Source: PALSA-693 sp963729695 (GTDB lineage: Bacteria > Actinomycetota > Acidimicrobiia > Acidimicrobiales > Palsa-688). From it: 64,000 bases of DNA. Below the pieces are notes generated by a model that was given only the letters and a program-made list of their open reading frames with translations, did not search any database and had not been told where the DNA came from. The stretch lies in assembly GCA_963729695.1 (NCBI GenBank), contig CAVSOT010000006.1, positions 62,001 to 126,000 on the forward strand. The letters run 5' to 3'. The position numbers were made by a program, and so were the translations under genes. Positions 1 through 7,635 of this stretch are shown one piece after another. How positions within the stretch are numbered: the first letter of the stretch is position 1; every line of letters starts with the position of its first letter.

Positions 1-97
1 GGGTGGCCGCGGGCATCGTCCTTGGCTTGGGGCGCACCGTCCCGTAGCCTGGGCTGGTTGCACCGACTGACTCCCCCCCGACAGAAAGGAGATCGGA

Positions 98-1072
98 TTG
101 GGTGAGGCGGTGACCTTTGCGCTCGTCGCAGGCTTCTTCACGGCGACGTCATCGGTATGCCAACGCCTCGGCACCCGCCACGCGGAGACGGGTGGTCGGT
201 TCAGCGTGAGGCTCATCCTTGATCTGCTCGGTCAGCCGCTCTGGCTGGCCGGTGTCGGGAGCATGATCCTGGGCTTCGTCTTCCAATTGGTGGCCCTCGA
301 TTTCGGCAGTCTGGCCCTGGTTCAACCGATCCTGGCCACCGAGTTGCTGTTCGTGTTCGGCTACATGGCCATCCTCGGGTCCCGCCGGGTCGTCAGGCGG
401 GACTGGATCGCCTGCAGTGCCATGGCCCTCGGCCTGGGCGTGTTTCTCTTCGTGGCCAATCCGTCAGGTGGCAAGGTTCATACCTCCGGGGAGTCCTGGT
501 GGCTGGCTGGACTGGCGGCCGGCGGTACCACCGTGATCCTGACCGCAGGCGTGTACCTGCCTCGGCGAAAGCGCTTGCCGCTCTCGCCGGCCCGCCGCGC
601 CGCGACGCTAGGAGTGGCCGCCGGCGTGGCGTGGGGATTCGTGGCTGCCGTGATCAAGGAGCTGAGCTCGCACATCTCCCACGGTGCGGGCGCGGTGTTC
701 ACCAATTGGTCACCCTATGTGTTGATCGTTGTCGGGGCCGGGTCGATGCTCGTGGCCGTGCACGCTCTCGAATCTGGACCCCTCGCCGCATCCCAACCCG
801 GGTTCACCATCGCCGACCCGCTCGTCGCCAGCCTCCTCGGCGTGTTCATCTTCAGGGAACACCTGCGCCTGGGGCCGGGCCATCTGGCCGTGGAGCTGGT
901 CGCGCTGGTCTCGATCGTGGCCGGGGTGGTCGCCCTGAGCCACAGCCAGCTGATCCACCCCGAGTCGGCGCCCGACGCCTCCCCGCCCGATTCGCCCGAC
1001 GCCGGCCAGGCGCCACCTGACGTTGCCATGGAGCCGGCTCAGAGCGGCTGGCTCGATCAGAGAAAAGGCTGA
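98..1072 (+). CDS. DMT-superfamily (EamA-like) membrane transporter
   Basis: This is a multi-pass membrane protein of 324 residues, rich in hydrophobic segments from residue 1 to about 285, with a hydrophilic Pro/Asp-rich tail. The pattern of about nine or ten transmembrane helices, a starting segment with small residues and a repeated half (residues 1-120 and 135-285) matches drug/metabolite transporters of the DMT superfamily. The substrate cannot be read from the sequence. The start is a TTG at 98, chosen because a good ribosome binding site (AAAGGAG, 85-91) lies six bases upstream and no ATG or GTG fits. It stands alone, with the next gene on the opposite strand. The family assignment is fairly safe; a specific function is not. 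Confidence 0.75.
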   Translation: MGEAVTFALVAGFFTATSSVCQRLGTRHAETGGRFSVRLILDLLGQPLWLAGVGSMILGFVFQLVALDFGSLALVQPILATELLFVFGYMAILGSRRVVRRDWIACSAMALGLGVFLFVANPSGGKVHTSGESWWLAGLAAGGTTVILTAGVYLPRRKRLPLSPARRAATLGVAAGVAWGFVAAVIKELSSHISHGAGAVFTNWSPYVLIVVGAGSMLVAVHALESGPLAASQPGFTIADPLVASLLGVFIFREHLRLGPGHLAVELVALVSIVAGVVALSHSQLIHPESAPDASPPDSPDAGQAPPDVAMEPAQSGWLDQRKG

Positions 1073-1120
1073 GCGTCCGGAGAGGTCGGCGCGACCGCCG
1101 CTCCGGAGGCTCCCGGCGAC

Positions 1121-1315
1121 TCAGCTGTCGTCCTCACCCCACGCCGCGTTCCGTTCCTTCACCCGGTCCTGCCAGTGTTCGGCAGCCTCCCGGGTCGGAT
1201 AGGGCCCCATACGGTCCATCACGCGGCAGTCGCCCCGACGCTCGACCTTCTTATGCTTGAAGCAGTAGTACCAGTCGCCGTGGGCGTCGCCCAGGTTCGC
1301 GGATCGATCGGCCAT
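1121..1315 (-). CDS. Small conserved actinobacterial protein (64 aa)
   Basis: A short basic-acidic protein with a WYYCFKHKKVE segment, two cysteines and a C-terminal stretch (GPYPTREAAEHWQDRVKERN) that looks like an amphipathic helix. Small proteins of this type, which begin with a WYYC-x-H-K-like motif and a 'GP[FY]-TREEA' segment, occur in many actinobacteria; their role is unknown to me. It lies between two plus-strand genes, converging on the transporter at 1072, and its start is back to back with the two-component system. The conserved-looking motif and clean ATG start make a real gene likely. Confidence 0.6.
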   Translation of the reverse strand: MADRSANLGDAHGDWYYCFKHKKVERRGDCRVMDRMGPYPTREAAEHWQDRVKERNAAWGEDDS

Positions 1316-1450
1316 ACACCCACGCTACGCCAGGTCCTGCCCGCAGGGACGCCCCGGGTGCCCGTCGGCGCGACCGACCGAACGAGCACCCCAAAACTCC
1401 GTCGCCACGGTCAGGACGCCGAGGCCCGCCGGATATCTTTCCCAGCGGAA

Positions 1451-1472
1451 TCTCAGCGCAGTCTCAGGGCAG
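1451..1472 (+). promoter_or_regulatory. Tandem 11-bp direct repeat, candidate response-regulator site
   Basis: Two adjacent 11-mers, TCTCAGCGCAG (1451-1461) and TCTCAGGGCAG (1462-1472), differ at one base. They sit about 45 bp upstream of the response regulator start. OmpR/PhoB-family regulators commonly bind head-to-tail half sites spaced one helical turn apart, and MprA-like systems often control their own operon, so an autoregulatory site is a reasonable inference. Confidence 0.4.
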
Positions 1473-1517
1473 CGAGGGTCGGGCCCGTCATGCTTGGTGT
1501 CCAGGAGGTGCAAACCG

Positions 1518-2216
1518 ATGCCCGTGGAGATGGCCAAGCAGCGAGTTCTGGTGGTGGACGACGAGCCGTCGATCGTCGACGCGGTGGCGACATCCCTCCG
1601 CTACGAGGGATTCGACGTGGACGAGGCCGCGACGGGTCGAGCGGCTCTGGCCCAAGCCCAGAACGCCCCGCCCGACATGATTGTCCTCGACATCATGCTT
1701 CCCGACCTCGACGGGTTGGAAGTGACCCGCCGGCTGCGGGCAGACGGCATACGCGTTCCGATCCTGTTCCTAAGCGCCCGGGACACGGTGGACGACAAGG
1801 TGGCCGGCCTGACCCTCGGCGGCGACGACTACGTCACGAAGCCCTTCTCGCTGGCGGAGATCGTGGCCCGCACCCATGCCATCCTGCGGCGTACCTACGG
1901 CCAGGCCGAAAATGATAAAAGACTTCGCTTTGCCGACCTCGAGATGGACGAAGACGCCCACGAGGTGTGGCGGGCGGGACAACCTGTCCAATTGACGGCG
2001 ACCGAGTTCAGCCTTCTCCGGTTCTTTCTGCTCAATCCGCGACGGGTGCTCTCGAAGTCCCAGATTCTGGACCACGTGTGGCACTACGACTTCGGGGGGG
2101 ACGCCAACATCGTCGAGACCTACATCAGCTACTTACGCAAAAAGCTCGATTCCCTCGGGCCACCGCTCATCCAGACGATACGCCTGGTGGGCTATGCCCT
2201 CCGCGATTCGGGGTAG
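1518..2216 (+). CDS. OmpR/PhoB-family DNA-binding response regulator (MprA/PrrA-like)
   Basis: A 232-residue two-component response regulator. The receiver domain (about residues 7-120) has the acidic pair in VVDDEP, the phosphoacceptor Asp in VLDIMLPDLDG, the conserved Ser/Thr in FLSARD and the Lys in YVTKPFS. A winged-helix trans_reg_C domain follows (about 135-230) with ATEFSLLRFFLLNPRRVLS and the NIVETYISYLRKK recognition region. The ATG at 1518 was chosen over upstream TTG/GTG codons because AGGAGG (1503-1508) lies nine bases before it. It is followed two bases later by its sensor kinase. Sequence features resemble actinobacterial MprA, PrrA and TcrX, but the signal and targets are unknown. 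Confidence 0.92.
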   Translation: MPVEMAKQRVLVVDDEPSIVDAVATSLRYEGFDVDEAATGRAALAQAQNAPPDMIVLDIMLPDLDGLEVTRRLRADGIRVPILFLSARDTVDDKVAGLTLGGDDYVTKPFSLAEIVARTHAILRRTYGQAENDKRLRFADLEMDEDAHEVWRAGQPVQLTATEFSLLRFFLLNPRRVLSKSQILDHVWHYDFGGDANIVETYISYLRKKLDSLGPPLIQTIRLVGYALRDSG

Positions 2217-2218
2217 AC

Positions 2219-3709
2219 GTGTCTCTTCGCAGTCGCCTCCTGATCGCGCTCGGGGCGGTGGCAGTGGCGGCGCTGCTGGCCGCCGACGTGGCCACCTATT
2301 CGGCGCTGCGGTCCTTCCTGTTCACCCAGCTCGACAACGGCCTCAATACGAGCTACCAGATCGCCCAGAAGTCCCCCTCCTGCGGCGCCGGTAGCAGCCA
2401 TGGCGACGAGGCCGGCCCTCCGGGGGGAGGCCTGTCCCCCGGAAACAGCCGTGGCCTCCCCGACCAAGTCGGTCCCGATACCTTCGTCGAGCTCCGCTCG
2501 GTATCGGGAGACCGCGTCTGCATGACGTACGCCCACAACGGCTACAACACCGAGGGGCTGGCCGTAGAGCTGCCAGCCGAGATCTCGGGCTTGCCGCCCG
2601 GCGGTCCTGGTTCGGGCGCCCAGGCCAGGTACTTCAACGCTCCCAGCGTGCAGCCCGGCGGCCCGGAGTTTCGGGTCCGGGCCTCAGTGCTGCCGGATGG
2701 GCGCCAGCTGATCGTGGCCGTCCCGCTGACGAGCACCTACACCACGCTCCATCACCTGCTCCTGATCGAGTTGGCCGTCACCGGAGGAGCCCTGGTACTG
2801 GCGGGCGGCATCGGCTGGTGGCTCGTCCGTCTCGGGTTGAGGCCGTTGCGCGACATCGAGCGCACCGCAGGGGCGATCGCGGAAGGACATCTCGACGAGC
2901 GGGTCCCCCAAGGACCGCCCAAGACCGAGGTCGGCCGCTTGAGCGCCGCCCTGAACGTCATGCTGGCCCGGATCCAGGGTGCCTTCGCCCAACGGGACGC
3001 CACCGAAGCCGCCTTGCGGCAATCTCAGGGCCGGCTACGGCGATTTGTCGCCGACGCCTCCCATGAGCTCCGCACCCCCGTCGCCGCGGTGTCGGCCTAC
3101 GCCGAGCTCTTCGAACGGGGGGCCGAAACCCGGCCGCAAGATTTGTCGCGAGTGATGAAGGGAATCCGGGGGGAAACCACTCGGATGAGCCATCTGGTCG
3201 AGGACCTCTTGCTGCTGGCCCGCCTCGACGAGAGCCGCCCGATCGACCGCGCCCCCGTCGACCTCGTCGAGGTCACCAACGACGCCGTGCATGCGGCCGG
3301 AGCCGTCGGACCGGAATGGCCGCTGCGTTTCGAGCCGGGGGATCCGGTCGTCGTCGCGGGTGACCGGGGTCGGCTGCGCCAGGTGATCGACAATCTCCTT
3401 GCCAACGTCCGCGCCCACACCCCGCGGGGCACAACTGCGACGGTCCAGGTGTACGCCGACGGCGCCAATGCGGTCTGCCGGATCATGGACGACGGGCCGG
3501 GACTCACGGCTGAGGAAGCGGAGCGGGTATTCGAGCGCTTCTTCCGCGCTGACCCGTCCCGGTCCAGGGCGAGTGGCGGCGCCGGTCTCGGGTTGTCGAT
3601 CGTGGCCGCCCTGGTGGATGCCCATGGCGGGCGGGTGACGGCCGGCGCTGGGGAACACGGGGGAGCCGTGTTCACCGTCGAGATTCCCCTGGCGGCACCG
3701 ACCGCCTGA
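2219..3709 (+). CDS. Two-component sensor histidine kinase (HAMP-HisKA-HATPase)
   Basis: A 496-residue membrane sensor kinase, partner of the regulator just upstream. An N-terminal transmembrane segment (about residues 7-30) is followed by a roughly 140-residue extracytoplasmic sensor region rich in Gly and Pro, a second membrane segment (about 180-202), a HAMP domain (RLGLRPLRDIER), a HisKA domain with the phosphorylated His in DASHELRTP, and a HATPase domain with an N-box (NLLANVRAHTP), a G1 box (DDGPGL) and a G2 box (GGAGLGLSIV). The GTG start at 2219 lies two bases after the regulator stop codon, so the two are translated together. The N-box carries Asn-Leu-Leu-Ala-Asn as expected. The sensor domain is not recognisable, so the stimulus is unknown. 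Confidence 0.9.
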   Translation: MSLRSRLLIALGAVAVAALLAADVATYSALRSFLFTQLDNGLNTSYQIAQKSPSCGAGSSHGDEAGPPGGGLSPGNSRGLPDQVGPDTFVELRSVSGDRVCMTYAHNGYNTEGLAVELPAEISGLPPGGPGSGAQARYFNAPSVQPGGPEFRVRASVLPDGRQLIVAVPLTSTYTTLHHLLLIELAVTGGALVLAGGIGWWLVRLGLRPLRDIERTAGAIAEGHLDERVPQGPPKTEVGRLSAALNVMLARIQGAFAQRDATEAALRQSQGRLRRFVADASHELRTPVAAVSAYAELFERGAETRPQDLSRVMKGIRGETTRMSHLVEDLLLLARLDESRPIDRAPVDLVEVTNDAVHAAGAVGPEWPLRFEPGDPVVVAGDRGRLRQVIDNLLANVRAHTPRGTTATVQVYADGANAVCRIMDDGPGLTAEEAERVFERFFRADPSRSRASGGAGLGLSIVAALVDAHGGRVTAGAGEHGGAVFTVEIPLAAPTA

Positions 3710-3782
3710 CCCTCCGGCCCTTGTGCGCACGGGCCCAGTGGGACCTCAGGGCGCTCCCAGTCGCCGGCGGGAGGCTGGCGGC

Positions 3783-5960
3783 ATGTCGATCACGGAGAGG
3801 GCGGGACGCGGCGTGAGCACGGTCACGTTCGAGACTCCAGATGTAGGCGGTTCCTCGACCGGTCCGGCGGGTACCCCGACCGGTCCTGGTACGGGGCCGC
3901 CCCCCGAGTCGGGGCGGCTGGCTCGCATCCTGCGAGGCCGCCGCCAGGACGCGCTCTGGGTCCGCCCGGCGCTGCTCGCCCTGCTCGCGGTCACTGCCGT
4001 CCTGTACCTGTGGGATCTGAGCGCTTCGGGGTGGGCCAACAGCTTCTATTCGGCGGCTGTCCAGGCGGGTACGAAGAGCTGGAAGGCCTTCTTCTTCGGC
4101 TCCTTCGACTCGTCGAACTTCATAACCGTCGACAAATCGCCCGCCGCCCTCTGGGTAATGGAGCTGTCGGCCCGGATCTTTGGGCTCAGCTCCTGGAGCA
4201 TCCTGGTCCCGAACGCCCTCGAGGGGGTGGCGACAGTCGGGTTGCTGTATCTCACCGTCCGCCGGTGGTTCTCTCCAGCAGCCGGGCTACTCGCCGGGGC
4301 GGTCGTCGCACTCACCCCGGTGGCGGCGCTGATGTTCCGCTACAACAACCCGGACGCCTTTCTCATCCTGTTGCTGACCGCGGCGGCGTACGCCACGACG
4401 CGGGCGGTGGAGTCGGGCCGGACCCGCTGGATCGTGCTGGCTGGGGCCCTCGTCGGCTTTGGCTTCCTGGCCAAGATGCTGCAGGCATTCCTCGTCCTCC
4501 CGGGCTTCGGGCTGGTGTACCTGATCGCCGCGCCCAACTCCCTCTGGCGTCGGGTACGCCAATTGGCCCTCGGCGCGGTCGCCGTCGCGGTCGCCGCCGG
4601 TTGGTGGGTCCTGGTCGTTCAGCTCACCCCCGCGACGGATCGCCCCTACGTCGGCGGCTCTCAGGACAACAGCCTGTGGAACCTGATCTTCGGCTACAAC
4701 GGCTTCGGCCGGCTGACCGGTAACGAGACGGGCAGCGTAGGCGGAGGGGGAGGAGCAGGAGGCGGGAGCCAGTGGGGCCCGACCGGGCTCACCCGGCTCT
4801 TCCGAGCGGACATGGGCTCGCAGATCTCCTGGCTGCTGCCCGCCGCCCTGATCCTGCTGGTCGCCGGATTGGCCTACACGTGGCGGGCGCCGAGAACGGA
4901 CCGGACGCGCGCCGCCCTCATCCTGTGGGGCGGATGGCTCCTCGCGACCGGGTTGGCCTTCAGTCTCGGTCAGGGAATCATCCATCCGTACTACACCGTC
5001 GCCCTCGCCCCCGCCATCGGCGCCCTGATCGGCATCGGCGGGGCGGTCATCTGGACCCGCCGACATCGAGCCGACGGGCGCGCCCTCCTCGGGCTGGTCG
5101 TGGTGGTCAGTAGCGTCTGGGCCTGGGTGCTGCTGCAACGCAGCCCGGCATGGGAGCCCCTCCTCCGGGTTGCAGCCGTGCTGTTGGGCGGGGCCTGCGT
5201 CCTGGGGTTGTTGGCGTGGTCGGAGATCGGCCGGGGGGCCCGTCGGGCGGTCGTCGCCCTCGGGCTGGCGGCCTGTCTCGCCGCCCCCGCCGCCTACACC
5301 CTCGACACGGTGGCGACCCCGCACTCGGGTGCCATCCCATCGGCTGGGCCGGCGGTGACCGGCGCCACCGGCGCCGGGCCGGGGCGGGGTGCGGGCTTCG
5401 CGGGAGGAGGTGGCGCGGCGGCTTCGAACGGTGGGGGTTTCCCCTCCGCCGGCACCCGAGGTGGTTCGGCACCGGGGGTGGGCGGAGGCGGATTCGGATC
5501 GGGGTTGCGGGGCGGACCGGGCGGCGCCGGAGGTTCAACCGGCGCCGGCGCGGGAACCTCAGCCGGGGGCCGGGGGCCGGGGACAGGAGGCGGGCTCCTC
5601 AGCGCCAGCCAGCCGAGCGCAAAGCTGGTCTCGTTCCTCAAGGACGGGGCCCGAGGCTACGAATGGGTCCTGGCCACTGTCGGGGCCAACGAAGCCGCGG
5701 GCTACCAGCTCTCTACCGGGGACGCGGTCATGGCCATAGGAGGCTTCAACGGGACCGACCCGGCGCCCACCCTTGCCGAGTTCGAAAAGCTGGTGGCCGA
5801 CGGCAAGATCCATTACTTCCTGGCGGATGGTGGCTCTATCAGCGCCCCGGGGCTCGGATCCGGCGGGTCGACGGCGACCCAGATCACCAACTGGGTGGAA
5901 TCCCACTTCCATTCCACGACCGTCGGGGGCGTTATCCTCTACGTCCTGAAAAACGGTTAG
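3783..5960 (+). CDS. GT39-family membrane glycosyltransferase with glycine-rich insert
   Basis: A 725-residue integral membrane glycosyltransferase of the GT39/ArnT-like type that uses polyprenyl-phosphate sugar donors outside the membrane. The first transmembrane helix is followed by an extracytoplasmic loop with the FITVDKSPAALWVM segment, where the acidic residue typical of the family (Asp in VDKSP) sits. About eleven membrane helices run to residue 530. The segment at about residues 535-615 is extremely rich in Gly, Ala and Ser (5340-5600), then a soluble C-terminal domain follows (YEWVLATVGANEAAGYQL, DAVMAIGGFNGTDPAPTL), a domain known from actinobacterial homologues. The ATG at 3783 has GGGAGG eight bases upstream. 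Likely role: glycosylation of cell-envelope polymers or proteins. Acceptor unknown. Confidence 0.85.
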   Translation: MSITERAGRGVSTVTFETPDVGGSSTGPAGTPTGPGTGPPPESGRLARILRGRRQDALWVRPALLALLAVTAVLYLWDLSASGWANSFYSAAVQAGTKSWKAFFFGSFDSSNFITVDKSPAALWVMELSARIFGLSSWSILVPNALEGVATVGLLYLTVRRWFSPAAGLLAGAVVALTPVAALMFRYNNPDAFLILLLTAAAYATTRAVESGRTRWIVLAGALVGFGFLAKMLQAFLVLPGFGLVYLIAAPNSLWRRVRQLALGAVAVAVAAGWWVLVVQLTPATDRPYVGGSQDNSLWNLIFGYNGFGRLTGNETGSVGGGGGAGGGSQWGPTGLTRLFRADMGSQISWLLPAALILLVAGLAYTWRAPRTDRTRAALILWGGWLLATGLAFSLGQGIIHPYYTVALAPAIGALIGIGGAVIWTRRHRADGRALLGLVVVVSSVWAWVLLQRSPAWEPLLRVAAVLLGGACVLGLLAWSEIGRGARRAVVALGLAACLAAPAAYTLDTVATPHSGAIPSAGPAVTGATGAGPGRGAGFAGGGGAAASNGGGFPSAGTRGGSAPGVGGGGFGSGLRGGPGGAGGSTGAGAGTSAGGRGPGTGGGLLSASQPSAKLVSFLKDGARGYEWVLATVGANEAAGYQLSTGDAVMAIGGFNGTDPAPTLAEFEKLVADGKIHYFLADGGSISAPGLGSGGSTATQITNWVESHFHSTTVGGVILYVLKNG

Positions 5961-6000
5961 CCCGGGTCCCCTGTCCGATCGCCGCTAGCGCCACACACAA

Positions 6001-6043
6001 CGAGCCCGGCCAGGTGGCGGGTGGACTCCTGGGGCCGGGCTCG
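6001..6043. terminator. Strong hairpin between convergent genes
   Basis: An 11-bp perfect stem (CGAGCCCGGCC at 6001-6011, complement at 6033-6043) encloses a 21-base loop in the gap between the convergent glycosyltransferase and sedolisin genes. There is no T-run on either side, so it is probably a bidirectional, non-canonical terminator as is common in GC-rich actinobacteria. Confidence 0.5.
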
Positions 6044-6124
6044 CTAGGCGGCTCAAAGTTGTTGTGACTACGTGCCGCTTTACGCAGCATACCCCCGCGG
6101 CATCGATAAAGCGCTACGAGTTTT

Positions 6125-7507
6125 TCAGCCCGCGGCGAGTTCCGCAACGAGATCGGCCCCGTCGACGCTGCCCAATCCGCTCGCTACGTCATATCCGGCT
6201 TTGGCCGTGAATCCCTTCACTTTGTCCGACTGACCGCCCTGTTCGAAGGACACGGTGTTGTTGCCCTTGGTGATATCGGGCAGCCCGGGCGACCCCGCAG
6301 CCAGGCCGTACAAGGCAGTGTTCAGGTCACCGAGGTCGTGCCCGGCCGCCTGATCGGCGATCGCCACGATACCGGCAAAGAGCGGGGTGGCCTCGCTCGT
6401 CCCTCCGATAAGGGAATATCCGGCGAAGCCGCTGAAGCTCGTGTACACCAGCGCGGCGCCGTTGACCGCGGCGCTCAACGCCACGTCGGGCAGCCCTCGC
6501 CCCGATCCGACGACGGACGCAACCGACGACTGGAACGCCGGGCGAGCAAAGACGGTCGACACGCCGCCTCCGCCCGCGGCGGGCGACCCGAGCCGGGCGG
6601 TGTCGTTCCAGACGTTGTCGGGTGCGGTCCGTTTCCCGGATGCGTTCAGGTGGAGCTGGGTGCCGCCGACGGCGGTGACGAGCGGGTCCGAAGCCGGCCA
6701 ATCAACGACCCGAGAAGTGAAGAACTCCGTTTCCGCCGCGTTCATCACGCCGCTGGCGCCTTGGTCGCCGGTCGCAGCCAGCACCGTCACCCCGTCTTGG
6801 GCCGCCATTTTGTAGGCGCCTCGAAGTCTCTCGATCGATGCCGCACTGGGAAAGGTCTGCTCGGGTGCGCCGAAGCTCTGCGAGATCACGTCACCGAGGT
6901 GGTTCTGGATGACGTATTTCTCGGCTTTCACGATGTCCGGGAAACCGGCCCTACCGACCGTCTCGTCCGACGGTGTCTCTACCAGGAGAAGATTGGCGCC
7001 TGGGGCCATGGCGTGGGCGTACTCGACGTCGAGCGACGTTTCCTGGGCCCAGGCCACCATCTGGCCGTTCGATGCGTGGAAGGCGGGCGGCGGGCCTGCG
7101 GGGGTGATGATCTTGAGTGACGGCGGGGCCGGCAGGCCGAAACCCTGGTCGAACGACGCCAGGTCCGACGCAATCGTCGGCGAGCCATACGAGTCGACCA
7201 GCACGATCGTCTCGCCGACGCCGTCCTCACCGGATGCGTACAGCGATGCCATGTCGTATGCCGTTTGCAGCTGCTGGGGCGAGTAGCAGGCGAGCCCATA
7301 CTCGGCCTGGCACTGCGCGGTCGTCGGCGGCTGGGCGCCGACATCGGGAACCATCGGCGTGGCGAAGGGTTGGGCGGCAGGCAAGGCCGACGCCGAAGCG
7401 GCCGCGCCTGCTGGCCTGCCGACGCCTGCCCCGGCCAGGGCGCTTCCTCCAAAGAGCGAAGTCGTTGCCGCCGCCGCCAGTGCCGCCGGCCAGAATCTCG
7501 TCCGCAC
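6125..7507 (-). CDS. Secreted S53-family serine-carboxyl peptidase (sedolisin-like)
   Basis: A 460-residue secreted protease of the sedolisin family, which cuts proteins at acidic pH with a Ser-Glu-Asp triad. An N-terminal signal peptide (Arg followed by an Ala-rich stretch to about residue 35) is visible. The catalytic Glu and Asp lie in QETSLDVEYAHAMAPGA, the oxyanion Asp in ATGDQGASG, and the nucleophile Ser in GGTSEATP. The C-terminal calcium site is suggested by DITKGNN and YDVASGLGS. The protein is much shorter than usual family members because it lacks the roughly 180-residue pro-domain: the mature domain begins soon after the signal peptide. It stands alone between two plus-strand genes. 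Confidence 0.88.
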   Translation of the reverse strand: MRTRFWPAALAAAATTSLFGGSALAGAGVGRPAGAAASASALPAAQPFATPMVPDVGAQPPTTAQCQAEYGLACYSPQQLQTAYDMASLYASGEDGVGETIVLVDSYGSPTIASDLASFDQGFGLPAPPSLKIITPAGPPPAFHASNGQMVAWAQETSLDVEYAHAMAPGANLLLVETPSDETVGRAGFPDIVKAEKYVIQNHLGDVISQSFGAPEQTFPSAASIERLRGAYKMAAQDGVTVLAATGDQGASGVMNAAETEFFTSRVVDWPASDPLVTAVGGTQLHLNASGKRTAPDNVWNDTARLGSPAAGGGGVSTVFARPAFQSSVASVVGSGRGLPDVALSAAVNGAALVYTSFSGFAGYSLIGGTSEATPLFAGIVAIADQAAGHDLGDLNTALYGLAAGSPGLPDITKGNNTVSFEQGGQSDKVKGFTAKAGYDVASGLGSVDGADLVAELAAG

Positions 7508-7635
7508 AGCCCCTCCTCCGCCCTGAACTGCGCCACCCGACAGCTCCGTCGATCAGCAGGCGGGAGCGTACCAGCGGACGGCCCTCCCCACTCCGGGGAG
7601 TGCCGTAGCCGGAACCCGGTGATTTACAATCCGAC

